Shown one piece after another: positions 44,891 through 55,975 of a DNA stretch of 64,000 bases (position 1 is its first letter; each line of letters opens with the position of its first letter). This stretch comes from Hippopus hippopus. Lineage: Eukaryota > Mollusca > Bivalvia > Cardiida > Cardiidae. Made by a program: the position numbers and the translations under genes. The notes beneath the pieces were generated by a model that saw only the letters and a program-made list of their open reading frames with translations, ran no database searches and had not been told where the DNA came from. Location: contig OX328099.1 in NCBI GenBank assembly GCA_946811185.2, positions 20,673,859 to 20,737,858 of the forward strand, given 5' to 3'.

Positions 44891-47800
44891 TCATGTATAG
44901 TTTTTATCATAGGTCTTGTAAGAAATCAATCTCGGATCCTGTGACAGATAATCCTCCATTAACTTTGTTTCTACAGTTGGATTTACATTTTTTTCTTGTG
45001 TGTCATTTTCACATTCATCTGGTGGGTAATCATGTAACACTTCCACTTCCGGTCTTGCAGAATCACTGTGTAGTTCATGTTTGCGTAAGTGGCTGTATAT
45101 GAATGGTCGGATTAAAAGATGACTTATACCTGATCCAAGGATCACAGAAATTAAAATCCAGACATTGTATGTCATTATACCTAACATTATGACGTATCCA
45201 ATAAACACTGCAAAAGTTTTCAATAGTGTCAAGAGTAAATGTCGTAGTAGTTCTATTTGTTTCTGTTTTGATGATCTGAAAAAGAAAATACAGGTTTGTG
45301 CAGAATCTTACTCTAGAAATTTCAAACCCTGGAAAACTAGGCACAAACTTAGTGTAGATCAAGATCAGACTGCATAGAATGAACAATACCATCTTCACTC
45401 TCTGATGATTTATGAGATATTCTTATGTTACTGTTACAATATTAAAGCCCCAATGGTGGCCAAAAGGTCACTATATCAAATGACTGACGTTATCACAGTA
45501 TAAAGAAAACTTTAGCTAATTAGATAAGCTTATAGATCAGGAGAAAATACATGTAACATCAAATAAACACTATAAAGGATGAGACTTCATACTTACTTCG
45601 TGCCTTTGACAGTCATGTATGACACTACAAAGCTGTTGCAACCCTCATAGAACATTGTTAGGATAGAAGTCGCTACAATTGCTATTGCAATACCTAGAAA
45701 TAAGAAAAAACAAAGACTAACTTAAGAGTAATTCCTTCAAGCTGGTTGAATATGCATCTTGTCAGTTCAGCTATCACTGGAAGTACATGTAATTGGTCTT
45801 TTTCATATAGTGTTTTTCAAAGCTGTCAGCTTCAAGGGCTTGAAATATCGTGCTTGTACAGCAACAAGTTAAATATGCCAATAGTCGTAAGGACTTTATA
45901 TCCAGAAACAAGTTTGCAGCATACATTTTTGAAAATATTCTTTTTCGAGTATGGGCAACAAACATGCAACCAGGTTTGATGAATTCAAGTTTAAGAGAAA
46001 TTTCTAATTGCCACAATGTCCTCAAAAGTATTCTTTATAGCACAAAAATTTATCTGTGATGGTAATTTTTCAACGTAACTCAAAACCACGTTGAGTTTTC
46101 GAATATTGTATAAAAAAATTTTATGAGAACTGATAACCTATATACGCTTGCAAAGATTTTGGTCAAAATGTACCGGTGGTTTTCAGCCAGTTAAAGCTAT
46201 GTATTCAAATGATTGTAAATTGGAAAAAAGCAGATGTCAAGAAAAGAAACCAGAAACTTTACTTTAAAAGAGCCTTTCACAACTTGTGTTTGCGGCCAAC
46301 GTAGATCAAGATCAGACTGCACAAACATGCAGTCTCATTTTAGATCTATACTGTTCACCTTGCTGTGACATTCTCGACTTCAGCAACCTTGAAATTCCAA
46401 CCACTTGGGTCCTTTTCCTAGACTGAAATTGTCTGCTCAGTTTGTTCAGCGTTTAATGGATAAGACTAAGTAGTGATCGGAAATGATACCATACAGGGAG
46501 GGATCATTAGCAAGTGAAGCAATACAGGGTTATCATGGACCTCTTGTGTTAACTGTCTTGGATATCTGTTTTCACTCTTTACCAGGCGAAGAAATTTTAT
46601 ACTTTTCTAAATGAAAAGCATTTGCAGATGACAAATGTAGCAGACATGATTAAATTATTGATATGTCTGAGAGGGTAGATAACTTGGTGGAAGAAAGGGG
46701 AAAATGCTGATAACCAGGATTTTCATTCCCCTGTCTTTAAAACTGGGGATTGTATTGCACTTGATTCACCGGTTTTTTTTTAATTATTGCATGCTGGAAA
46801 AACCTAGGTATCAATTTAAATAGGTCTAAACTTAATACTAAGTATATGTGTATGAGTTAAAACGGTACCGTAAACAGTGTTGATACGTAAACCCTCAAAC
46901 AGAAAGTGACCACTCGTGTGAAGGGTGAAACCCATCGTCATCTGAAATAGATAAACGGGTAGACGTTATCCTGTCTACCTGATTTTTGCCTCTTAAAATT
47001 ATAATACTTTTATCACATATGGATGATATAGAGGATATTTGTTTTTTTCGGTGAAAGATCGAAATTTATTTCATCGAGTGAGCATCATCGGCAAAATTTT
47101 CACGAGTGGCGTAGCCACGAGTGAAAATATTACCGATGATGTTCACGAGATGAAATAAATTTCTATCTTTCACCGAAAAAAACATGTATTCTATTTAATT
47201 CATGCTTTTAACCCTTTCTTGGGGGAACTTAATCAAAATCCAGTACTTTTCTTTTTCGGTTATTCCCCGTAGCGTACCTCCTCCGCATAGCGACGCATTA
47301 CAATATTACGTCAAGCGCGAGAAATTTAAGGTAAATTACGTCATATTTCCATCTGGTTGTGACGCACGCGCATTTTACCTAGGTAACTAGTGCGCGGGAA
47401 CAACTCTTTCCGCCTTCAATTGAAGAGTTAGAATATAAAAATCGATATTTTCACTGGTCGTAACCATGAAATATCGAAAAATATTTCGCCGATATTCTTC
47501 GATAACCTACCGGAAAGCATGAAATAAAAAAAAAGTCTTATACAGATTAGGAACTAATATAACTAAGAGGGCAAAAAGCATATTTGGCTTTTACTCAATG
47601 TTTACTTTGATATGCAGAAATAAGAACCGCATAGCCTGATCCCGGTATACACAGGGATCGAGTATACAATACCCGGTACACTTTAATGGCCTTGCAATTA
47701 ATGTCGATGGCGAGCCTAATAGCTTAGTTGATAATGTGCATGACACCAAGGGATCGCTAGTTTGAATCCCAAACTGGGCCAGTTTAATTGGAGGATTGAC

Positions 47801-48855
47801 ATTGCGACAGAATTCTTTTGGGAATCTCAGACTGCTGGAAATTATTTCGATGAGATTTATGAGGGAAAGCAGCCAGTGGCTTGAGTAGAATGCAAAGTAC
47901 TGGTAAAATGAACTCAGGAACGCACGGACTAGTAGGTGCACAACGATAGGTGATATAACTGAAATAATGTTGAAAACGGTGTACTAAACCACAAAAATAA
48001 AAAAATAAATGTCGATTGAAATAATTCTATGCAAATGGTACTTATATGTGGTGTATTTCACCATGAATTGATGCAAACGGATAGACTCACATTCCATCGT
48101 TTAATTGAATACCTTCTCTGTATATTGTTTATCACGATGTTTTATTATGTTCTAATTTCTTTGCCAAAATATAATTTTGCAGGCTGACCGGGGTCGAAAC
48201 TTTCGTCACTGGTCAATTTTCTGCATGTCCAAGGACCATTTTACCTGGGGATTCAGCCGGTTGTTGAACAAAATCGATTTTATTGATCTGTAATTATACG
48301 AGGAACTTCTTTAATACAATGTATCAAGAATATGCATTATACCCCCTTTTGCCAGAGTGTGGCACATTATTGTAAAGATTATGATTATGAATATGTTAAT
48401 ATACGAGCCATGCTCTGTGAAACGGGGGGCATAATGCATTTGCAAAAAGTATCGACCCAGGTCAGCCTGCGCAGTCCGCGCAGGCTGACCTGGGTCGAAA
48501 CTTTTCGCTATTGGTCAATTTTCGGTATGTCCAAGGACCAGTCTACCTCATGATTAGGTCGTTTTTTACCAAAAAGTGGACATTATGGATCCATAAGTAT
48601 GTGATGACTTACTTGGTATGATGAATCACGGAGATGCATTGAACCCTCCCCCCCTTTTGCCAGAGCATGGCTCATATCTAAATCAAGATAGCCATGTACA
48701 TGTCGATACATACGATGTAAAAAGATTTTTACCATCATGTGATGTCCATGGTGACCGTGGTGATGATGGTGATGTTGTCCATCGTGTTTCATAGACATTG
48801 TTGTTTCATCATTCATCATGTCATTATATTGATGATGATGATTTCCATGATCCAT
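44891..48855 (-). CDS. SLC31A1-like: CTR1-type high-affinity copper transporter, 4 coding exons
   Basis: Plasma-membrane or vesicular copper(I) importer working as a trimer. Coding exons in order: 48855-48733 (5' end possibly 48877), 46941-46869, 45693-45597, 45275-44891. Junctions are GT-AG with matching phases, giving 678 nt and 225 aa. Residues 1-41 are His/Met rich (MDHGNHHHQYNDMMNDETTM, then a run of His with HHMM at the end), the extracellular copper-collecting arm. Exon 2 continues MTMGFTLHTSGHFLF, matching the region before TM1. TM1 is residues 67-83 with the family's MFYEG (79-83). TM2 holds the selectivity motif MxxxM (MLGIM, 128-132). TM3 has GSGIS (145-149) where the family usually has GxxxG. 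The C-tail is long and acidic (VEVLHDYPPDECEND) and lacks the usual terminal HCH. Start chosen at MDHG; an upstream exon joining at 48877 would add NSEHDSI. Confidence 0.9.
45350..45390. mobile_element. MITE family B arm fragment (CTR1 intron 3)
   Basis: AGTGTAGATCAAGATCAGAC only. Confidence 0.5.
46265..46460. mobile_element. MITE family B copy (CTR1 intron 2)
   Basis: CGTAGATCAAGATCAGACTG with complement and 3' flank; lies between exons 3 and 2. Confidence 0.7.
46565..46760 (-). mobile_element. MITE family A copy, diverged (CTR1 intron 2)
   Basis: CTCTTTACCAGGCGAAGAAAT and GGTAGATAACTTGGTGG. Confidence 0.6.
47040..47181. repeat. Long palindrome (CTR1 intron 1)
   Basis: TCGGTGAAAGATCGAAATTT pairs with AAATTTCTATCTTTCACCGA; inner arms TCATCGGCAAAATTTTCACG and CGTGAAAATATTACCGATGA flank the apex GTGGCGTAGCCAC. 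Confidence 0.9.
47182..47525. mobile_element. DNA element family G, inverted copy
   Basis: TTCATGCTTTTAACCCTTTC to CCTACCGGAAAGCATGAAATA; reverse complement of the element at 5695-6035. Confidence 0.8.
47700..47995 (+). mobile_element. SINE
   Basis: GATCGCTAGTTTGAATCCCA head and GATATAACTGAAATAATGTT tail, A-rich end. Confidence 0.75.
48175..48365. mobile_element. MITE family C, right half
   Basis: GCAGGCTGACCGGGGTCGAA through TTTGCCAGAGTGTGGC. Confidence 0.75.
48408..48674. mobile_element. MITE family C copy, full length
   Basis: Best copy: GAGCCATGCTCTGTGAAACG start, perfect centre GACCCAGGTCAGCCTGCGCA with complement, end TTGCCAGAGCATGGCTC. It ends 58 bp before the CTR1 exon 1 donor, in intron 1. 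Confidence 0.9.
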
Positions 48856-48870
48856 GATAGAATCGTGTTC

Positions 48871-48930
48871 CGAATTACTGCAAATAATAATGCAACAGAC
48901 CGAATTACTGCAAATAATAATGCAACAGAC
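48871..48930. repeat. Exact 30-bp tandem duplication at the CTR1 exon 1 boundary
   Basis: CGAATTACTGCAAATAATAA plus TGCAACAGAC occurs twice without a mismatch. On the minus strand each unit supplies a TTATTTGCAG acceptor, so two candidate splice acceptors lie exactly 30 nt apart. Confidence 0.95.
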
Positions 48931-49440
48931 CACTTTTTGAAAACACTGTAGAAGAAGAAATCATTTTGTAACACAATAGGTCATTACGTGCAGGAGGTAC
49001 TAATGTGTTAAAGGAAGACTTGAATTTAAGAATTTTACAACACCGTTACTTTTTAGTCCAAATAATATAATGTTATTGCACTGGATGAAGATTTAAGCTA
49101 TTTATCCTTCAATATTTCCCACTTTTCATTTTCTTACATTCGTTTGGAGACATTAAAAAAATATATATAGATTCTCAAACATCCCGCTTACCGTTTGATT
49201 GGATCGAACTTCCAAAAACTTCCTGTTTACGATGATTTGTCCTCAGACACAAATAAATTTAGTTTCACTACATAAAACAACGAAATTTAAGAAGCGCAAA
49301 TATTCATTTCACGTACACTCTCGTGTTTATGTCAACTGTACCACGACCAACATGAATTCTGTTACGCTCGTACAAGCAGAAATTTGCTCTAGGTTTACCG
49401 GATCTTACCAAATATCTTTTCAATCACCGACTTTATTAAA
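48931..49440. other. No gene seen; upstream of CTR1 exon 1
   Basis: A 5' UTR exon for the copper transporter may lie here or further right; none can be placed from sequence. Confidence 0.4.
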
Positions 49441-49638
49441 CCTTAGGGTGCTAAACGCGATTCTGTGCGCTTATGCGGACAGTGTAGATCAAGATCAGAC
49501 TGCACAAAACGTGCAGTCTGATCTTCGATCTACACTGTCCGATAAGAAATTTTCTTTCCGGTGAAATCAACTTTGAAATCGCCATAATTGGAATTTTTTT
49601 GGAAATTTTCGTTTCATTTATTTAACAGTTCAAGGTTA
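49440..49638. mobile_element. MITE family B copy
   Basis: Perfect hairpin GTAGATCAAGATCAGACTGC and complement; both flanks present. Confidence 0.85.
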
Positions 49639-49961
49639 AAACTATAACTCTTGGTAATACTGTCTCATTTAGCCATCTTTCTGTCGGTCGCCATCATGGA
49701 TATATTTTGTTCAAAAAGTGTAGACTAAGATAAGATACTAAATTCATACAGACTGATTTTAATGACTGATTTCGCTTTGATTTATTTCAGCCTTAAATTT
49801 CCATTGAAAGGCATTTAAATGAACAAAATGTATTTTCTACGTTTGTAGACAGTATAAATTCAATAGGGAGGGGTATTTGAAAAAAAAAAACAGGTAACAT
49901 CCTAGTCTATTGATAGAGTTTATTTGCATGTCTACGTAATAAAGATTAAAAAAAAAAACTA

Positions 49962-50195
49962 AATGAGCCAGGCTCTGGCAAAAGGGGGCTTAAAGGATCT
50001 CTGTGAAGCACTGTATCAAGCAAGTCGTCACAGTATGGATCCATAAAATCCATTTTGTATAACAACCGACTGAATTATGAGGTACACTGGTCCTTTGACA
50101 TGTAGAAAATTGACTAATAGCAAAAAGTTTCGACCCAGGTCAGCCTGGGTCGATACTTTTTGCAGATGCATTTAGCCCCCTTTTCACAGAGCATG
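49962..50195. mobile_element. MITE family C copy, apex deleted
   Basis: GAGCCAGGCTCTGGCAAAAG start, centre reduced to GACCCAGGTCAGCCTGGGTC, end CACAGAGCATGGTTCA. Confidence 0.8.
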
Positions 50196-50639
50196 GTTCA
50201 ATTATATTGCCACAGGATGTCTGCTCTTTCACCCATACCCAGCATAATTTGACCCTATCCCTAATGTCCTTTGAGAGAAAAAATCCAAATCAGGCTATGC
50301 ACCTGTGCAGTCTGATCTTCTCTGCTCTTATCGATAAAATACTACTGTATTAATTCAATTAGTTGGTACTGTATAAGCGATTGATTTTTTTTTTTTATAA
50401 TTATTGTAACAAAGACTAAAGACGTCTCTTTATACACATGTATTACAATCGTGTGGAGAGTAACTGACCAACGTTAAGCCGGCGGCCTCTGAAAACATCA
50501 CGGCAAACGGAGCACATAGCCAGTTTTAACAATTTATCGTTGTAGCCTAACGCATGGTCTTTTATCCCAACGCCATAATTAGACCTATTCTGCTGTATAT
50601 CCCAAGCTTGCTGTTGGTTTCTTCGGATCCCTTATGCCC

Positions 50640-50940
50640 AGCCCCAGTTGCGCAGTCGGTAGCGTAGAGGACTCAAGAACAGGGGGTCGCTGGTTCGATC
50701 TCCGGCTCGGCCAATTTCTTTCCGAGGGTTGATGATAGTCATTTCGACAGGATCTATTCCTCTCTCACCGCTGATCATTGTTTCGACGATGGATATGTGG
50801 GAGAGCAGCCAGTGGCTTGGAAAGAATACTGTGCGGAGTAATCATACAAAGAAACTCCAGGAAAGCATAGATAGGTGCACTGGCCGTCGCGATATAACTG
50901 AAATAATGTTGAAAACGGCGATCACCATACAATCAATCAA
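50640..50940 (+). mobile_element. tRNA-derived SINE
   Basis: CCCAGTTGCGCAGTCGGTAG head, GCTGGTTCGATCTCCGGCTC B-box region, tail CGCGATATAACTGAAATAAT and (AATC)n. Confidence 0.85.
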
Positions 50941-50999
50941 TCGGATCCCTTATGTTTGGATATAATCCGAAAGTCGTACCTGGGATACTTGGATTAAAC

Positions 51000-51150
51000 C
51001 TTTCAGTACCATGCACAAAAACAGCGGCTTTTTGTGGACAGCGTAAGTCAAAGATCAGATAGCATAGAACGTGCAGTCTGATCTTGGATCTACTACATTC
51101 GTTTGTTTTAGTCAAGCCTATAGGATAGAAAGAAAATCTTTCTGAGTTTT
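51000..51150. mobile_element. MITE family B copy
   Basis: CAAAGATCAGATAGCATAGA and complement. Confidence 0.65.
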
Positions 51151-51246
51151 TTTTTTTCATTGTATTTCCAGTCATTGGTAGTTGTCGGGTTTTGATCAAT
51201 TTTCAGCTGAATATATAATATTATGTTTGTCACTGTGAGTTTTTAA

Positions 51247-51512
51247 ATGAGCAATGCTCTGTGAAAAGGGGACTTAAAGCTTTTGCAAAAAGTATCGATC
51301 CAGGTCAGCCTGCGCAATTCGCGCAGGCTGACCTGGATCGAAACTTTTTGCTATTAGTCAATTTTCTGCATGTTAAAGGACTAGTCTACCTCACGATTCA
51401 GTTGGTTGTTAGAAATAAATGGACTTCACGGATCCAGAATTATGAGATTACTTCCTTGGTATAATAAATCACGGAGATTTTTTAAGCTGCCTTTTGTCAG
51501 AGAATGGCTCAA
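51247..51512. mobile_element. MITE family C copy
   Basis: GAGCAATGCTCTGTGAAAAG, perfect centre GATCCAGGTCAGCCTGCGCA, end TTTGTCAGAGAATGGCTC. Confidence 0.85.
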
Positions 51513-51834
51513 TCTGGCGTTGAAATAGTTAACTCATTTCCTCCTTCAGACGAAATGTTGTGTCTTGCAGAAGACGACAATGGAAAACGTTATGGCAAAA
51601 TGACACATTGCTCGTGACGAGCAGTCAGTTCTACTTTGCATTATTGTATCAATGTACTCATAATAATGCGACTTTAAATCTTCTAAATAAAAAGAATATC
51701 CATTCTAGGTAAAAAACAAAATATTTATATTTTAAATGCCTTCTCCTGCGTTTTCAAATGTCTCCTCTTGCGATTTTAAATGCCTGATCTAATGATTTCA
51801 AATGCCTTCTCTAGCTATTTTGAATGCATTCTTT

Positions 51835-51980
51835 CTTGGGGAAAAACGCAATACATCGGAAGATGTAGATCTTTGATCAGACTGCAGACTCTGTGCAGTC
51901 TGATTTTAATATACGTTCTCGGCAATAAGCGCGTTAAGTCACGCTTAGCAGACCAAGATTTCGATCCTTACCCGGACTGA
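51835..51980. mobile_element. MITE family B copy
   Basis: GATGTAGATCTTTGATCAGAC and complement; GCTTAGCAGACCAAG end. Confidence 0.7.
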
Positions 51981-52119
51981 AACTTAGATATTGGATATCG
52001 TTTTGTACAAACATAAAGTCTTTTGTTGCAATCTAACTCCGAGGTTATCTCGTATCTAATGACTGCATTGAAGTTGCTTGCGCAAAGATTAGATATTTTT
52101 GTTCTTTTTTTCTTTGATC

Positions 52120-52262
52120 GCCTTTGTACCAGACGACCCCCCCCCCCAAAAAAAAAAGTTAGAATGGTCCAAATTCAAAGCATTTGCAGAAGACAAATTC
52201 CTGTGGCTTATGTGATTTGATTTGAAAGGGTAGAAAACAGTACAGAAAAGACAAGTCTGAAA
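52120..52262 (-). mobile_element. MITE family A, left part
   Basis: TTGTACCAGACGAC followed by a C-run, then CAAATTCAAAGCATTTGCAG; breaks off at the hairpin. Confidence 0.6.
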
Positions 52263-52264
52263 AA

Positions 52265-52380
52265 GTAGCACACCTGAGCATAAAGTACTCAAGGTGAGCT
52301 TTTGTGATCTTGCTGTGTCCGTCTTGCATCGTCCGAGCTTAAACAGTTACCTTGTTTGCTCTCAAGAGGCTATATTTTCA
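52265..52380. repeat. Fragment of the 145-bp-repeat element
   Basis: CACCTGAGCATAAAGTACTC and GGTGAGCTTTTGTGATCTTG match the left end at 38840. Confidence 0.75.
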
Positions 52381-52552
52381 GTCCGTTTACAAGGTGTTAC
52401 AGCCCTAAACTAATTTCACCTGTGAAAACCAGCAATACTGCTTTTCTCGCCATCTTTTCCATATCATTAAAAAGAAAGTATTTCCTTCTAAGCATCTCTA
52501 CCATATTTCACATGTGTCAGGCAGTGAGTGGTACTTCTAACCATTGAGTCGG

Positions 52553-52885
52553 GCCCGGTAGCTCAGTCGGTAGCAAATAGGAATTAAAACAGTGAAGTCG
52601 CTGTTCGAATCCCAAACTCGGCCAATTTCTTTCCGATGATTGGTGACAGTCATTTAGACAGGACTAATTCCTCTACTGCTGCTTACCGTTGTTTCGACGA
52701 TTATTATGAGGAACAGCTGTAAGTGGCATGAGAAGAAAATTGCGCGAAGTAGCGTACTGGTAAAAAAAAACCTCAGGAAAGCATGGTTTGGGTGAGCTGG
52801 CTGCTGCAATATGTCTAACATAAAATTGCGGGAAATGGAGAAAATACTGACAAAAAGCATTGAACATAGGATGAACTAAACCACT
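52553..52885 (+). mobile_element. SINE, tail disrupted
   Basis: GCCCGGTAGCTCAGTCGGTAG head and GTTCGAATCCCAAACTCGGC; a family A scrap (GCGGGAAATGGAGAAAATAC) sits in the tail. Confidence 0.8.
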
Positions 52886-53154
52886 AAAAACTGTCTACAC
52901 CAATTTAAACTACCAATCAATAGTGTCCCTTCCTCGCCAGACTTGCTTTCTACAGTTCGCTGTCAAAAGCTATGCCATTATTCAACCACAGACAAAACAT
53001 CCCATTACAAATCGTCACGCTTGAAAGAACAGTCACACGGTCATGACCTGCCAAACAATTTTGTTACTTGTTGAACTAAACGAAAAAATGATTCCTCCCC
53101 TTTCGAATGGTCTGTCCCAACTTTTGCCCAAATGTTTCGTCCTTAACCCCTTAC

Positions 53155-53440
53155 CTGCTGAGCCCCAGTAGCGAAGTCGGTAGCGTATAGGACTTGAGAA
53201 CATGGGGTTGCTGGTTCGATTCCTGGCTCGGCCAACTTCCTTCTGAGAATTGATGACAGTCATTGCGACAGTTTCAACGATTTTTATGTGGGAAAAGCAG
53301 CCAGTGGCTTGGATCGAATAATGTGCGGAGTACCATGGTAAAAGAAACTCCAGAAAAGCATGGATAGTTGCATTGGCCGCCGCGATATAACTGAAATAAT
53401 GTTGAAAACGGCGTAAACACCATACAGATCAATCAATCTG
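53155..53440 (+). mobile_element. tRNA-derived SINE
   Basis: GAGCCCCAGTAGCGAAGTCG head, GCTGGTTCGATTCCTGGCTC, tail GATATAACTGAAATAATGTT and AATC end. Confidence 0.85.
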
Positions 53441-53443
53441 AAC

Positions 53444-53668
53444 CCTTTACCATACATTGCCGACTTTAAGCTATCCTGAGAAGGAGGGCTTTTGAAAACA
53501 TTGTGGGAAAAGGAGAAAATGCTGGTTACCAGCATTTTCTCCATTTCCCACAATGTTTTCTACCCTATCAAAGACAAATTCCATCACTTAGGCCACATTT
53601 AAATTGTCATCTGCTAAATGCTTTCGAGTTAGACGAGTCGCAATTTTTCCCATGTGGTAAAGGGTTAA
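53444..53668 (+). mobile_element. MITE family A copy
   Basis: Hairpin 53493-53558 with one mismatch; right end GTGGTAAAGGGTTAA. Confidence 0.9.
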
Positions 53669-53764
53669 ACATTACAAACACGCTCATTATAAAATATCCT
53701 CGTGAGCAGGTAAAGACTTGCTTACTTATACAATGTACTCTACATTTACTATGCAGACTTTGAT

Positions 53765-53912
53765 TAATCTTTCACCAGACAACAAAATTTAAGGCTTGTC
53801 CAAATTCAAAGCAGTTGCAGACGACAACTTAAACGTGGCTCAAATGATGGAATTTGTCCTCAAAAGGGTAGAAAACACTGTGGGAAATGGAGAAAATGAT
53901 GGCAACCAGCGA
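53765..53912 (-). mobile_element. MITE family A, left part
   Basis: CTTTCACCAGACAACAAAATT to the first hairpin arm; a family B copy begins 18 bp later. Confidence 0.7.
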
Positions 53913-53929
53913 AATGAAATCAACTCTTT

Positions 53930-54135
53930 CACCCTTAGGCTGCTCAGCGCAACTCACTGACCTTTTGCGGACCGCGTGCATCAAGATCAGACTGCACAGA
54001 ACGTGCAGTCTGATCTTGGATCTACACTGTCCGATAAGGAGAAATAAACTACCTAAAAATACCTTTCAAACAGCAATATTTTGGATTTTTACTATCGGCT
54101 TGAAAGCTTCATTTCTTTACTTACCAGTATAAGGC
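53930..54135. mobile_element. MITE family B copy
   Basis: CCCTTAGGCTGCTCAGCGC end, perfect hairpin and GATTTTTACTATCGGCTTGA. Confidence 0.85.
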
Positions 54136-54154
54136 TTAACAAACAGTCTCTAAT

Positions 54155-54365
54155 TCAACCCTTAATCTGCTCGATAAATAGAGTAAAGATTTTCAGCCAA
54201 TATATTATAGACCGAAACATTGCGATTACAAAGTTCTCTTTGGTCGGGAAAAACTCGCCGTATCGGACAGTGTAGAGCCAAGATCAGACTGCACGTTCTG
54301 TGCAGTCTGATCTTGATCTACATTGTCCGCAAAAGGTCCTTGAGTCGCGCTTATCAGCCTATATG
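54155..54365. mobile_element. MITE family B copy
   Basis: AACCCTTAATCTGCTCGATA end, good hairpin; its right end is shared with the family A copy that follows. Confidence 0.85.
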
Positions 54366-54570
54366 TAAACGACCTTGAAGACCAAGGCTTTTGAAAACAG
54401 GGTGCGAAAATGAAAGGTATGCCGGTAACAAGAATTTTTCCCTTTTTCCCTCCATGTTTTCTATCTTTTCACAGGCGAATCCTAGACTTGAGCCATATTT
54501 GATACATCGTCTGCCAACGCTTTCAATTTGGACAAGTCTAAAATGTTGTCGTCTGGTATAGAGTAAACAA
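54366..54570 (+). mobile_element. MITE family A copy
   Basis: GAAAACAGGGTGCGAAAATG, diverged hairpin; GTCGTCTGGTATAGAG end. Confidence 0.75.
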
Positions 54571-54654
54571 AAACAGAATTTGTCACAGACAAAAAATCCT
54601 ATGCTAACCAATCTCCCAGTTTGACACAATAGTACAATGTACCATGTTTAAATC

Positions 54655-54850
54655 TAATATTTGACAAAACTTTCCAGCTAGTGGTAAAAACCGAAGTTTT
54701 ACGATTTCAACGTTCTTATCGCCGTAAAAATCTCACCATACTGGACAGTGTAGATTCAAGATAAGTCTGCACGTTCTGTGCAGTCTGATCTTGATCTGCA
54801 CTGTCCGCAAAAGCGCACAGAGTCACGCTAGATTAGCCAGAAGATTAAAC
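54655..54850. mobile_element. MITE family B copy
   Basis: GTGTAGATTCAAGATAAGTC and complement CAGTCTGATCTTGATC. Confidence 0.75.
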
Positions 54851-54892
54851 TGCTCTGAGTTTTTAACCGTCGCAGTGTCAACAGAACAGTCC

Positions 54893-55112
54893 GGCCAGGT
54901 AGCTCAGTGGTCAGTGTATATCACTCGTGACCTGCTGGTTGCGAGTTCGATACCCGGTAGAGACAGATTTTCTTTCCGGCGATTTTTCGTCGCTCACCTC
55001 TGATGCATGTGAGAAACTAGACAGTGGCTTTGAAAGAAAGTTGAGTCAGTACTGGTGTGAGAAAGCTCAGAAGTACATGCGTAGTTGCACTGGCCGCTGT
55101 GATATGACCTAA
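54893..55112 (+). mobile_element. SINE
   Basis: GGCCAGGTAGCTCAGTGGTC head, GTTGCGAGTTCGATACCCGG, end GGCCGCTGTGATATGAC. Confidence 0.8.
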
Positions 55113-55332
55113 ACAAAATTTTAGACTTGTCCCAATTAAAAGCGTTTGCAGACAATGCATTGAATATGGCTCCAATTATAGGATTTTTTTTTTTTTATTC
55201 AAAACCTTGAAAATATTGTGGGAAAAGGAGAAAATGCTGGTTACCAGCACTTTCTCCTTTTCCCACAATGTTTTCAAAAGGCTTCTTTCCTAGGGTCGTT
55301 ACAACACAGGATTTGGTGATAAAGAGTTAGAT
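55113..55332 (-). mobile_element. MITE family A copy
   Basis: One-mismatch hairpin at 55208-55275; inserted at the end of the preceding SINE. Confidence 0.85.
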
Positions 55333-55379
55333 ACTACTTTTGGTTGAAGAAGAGAATACTCATCGTTTATGAAACAGTC

Positions 55380-55602
55380 ACGTATATTGACGACGACTAA
55401 AAGACCGAACGCTTTTCAAGATAAGGTCGGAAATGGAGACACTCTGCTAACCTACATTTTCTCATTGTTTCACGTTGTTTTCTACTCTTTCAAACAGAAA
55501 TCTTCATCAGATAAGTCACATTATAGTCACTTTAGATTGTCGTCTGCAAACACTTCCAATGTGGACATATCTAAAAATGTTACTGTGTTGTAAAGAGGTA
55601 AA
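55380..55602 (+). mobile_element. MITE family A copy, diverged
   Basis: AACGCTTTTCAAGATAAGG and TCGTCTGCAAACACTTCC. Confidence 0.65.
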
Positions 55603-55689
55603 ACGAATAAAAATCGCGATACATTATCTATCCTGTGATAAAGAGTCTCCGTTGAAGACAAAATTGTAGTTTACGACCAGTATTGCTTG

Positions 55690-55975
55690 TATGGTGTTTA
55701 ATGCCGCTTTAGACATTATTTTAGTTATATCACGGCGGCTAGTACACCTATCCATGCTTTCCTGGAGTTTCTGTTACCAGTAATTCGCACAATATTCTTT
55801 CCAAACCACTGGCTGCTTTCCCACATAACCATCGTCGAAACAATGATCAGCGTTGAGCGAGAATGACTTTCATCAACCGTCAGAGAGAATTTGGCCGAGC
55901 AGGGGATTCAATGCGGCGACCTCCTTTTTTCCAGCCCTGTACGCTACCGACTTCGCTACCTGGGCTTGACGACCA
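55690..55975 (-). mobile_element. SINE (minus)
   Basis: Tail at left (ATTATTTTAGTTATATCACG in plus orientation), head at right (ACGCTACCGACTTCGCTACC). Confidence 0.85.

Noticed and set aside
49199..49564. 121-codon plus-strand frame
   Set aside because: Second half is a family B MITE; first half has no similarity or splice context.
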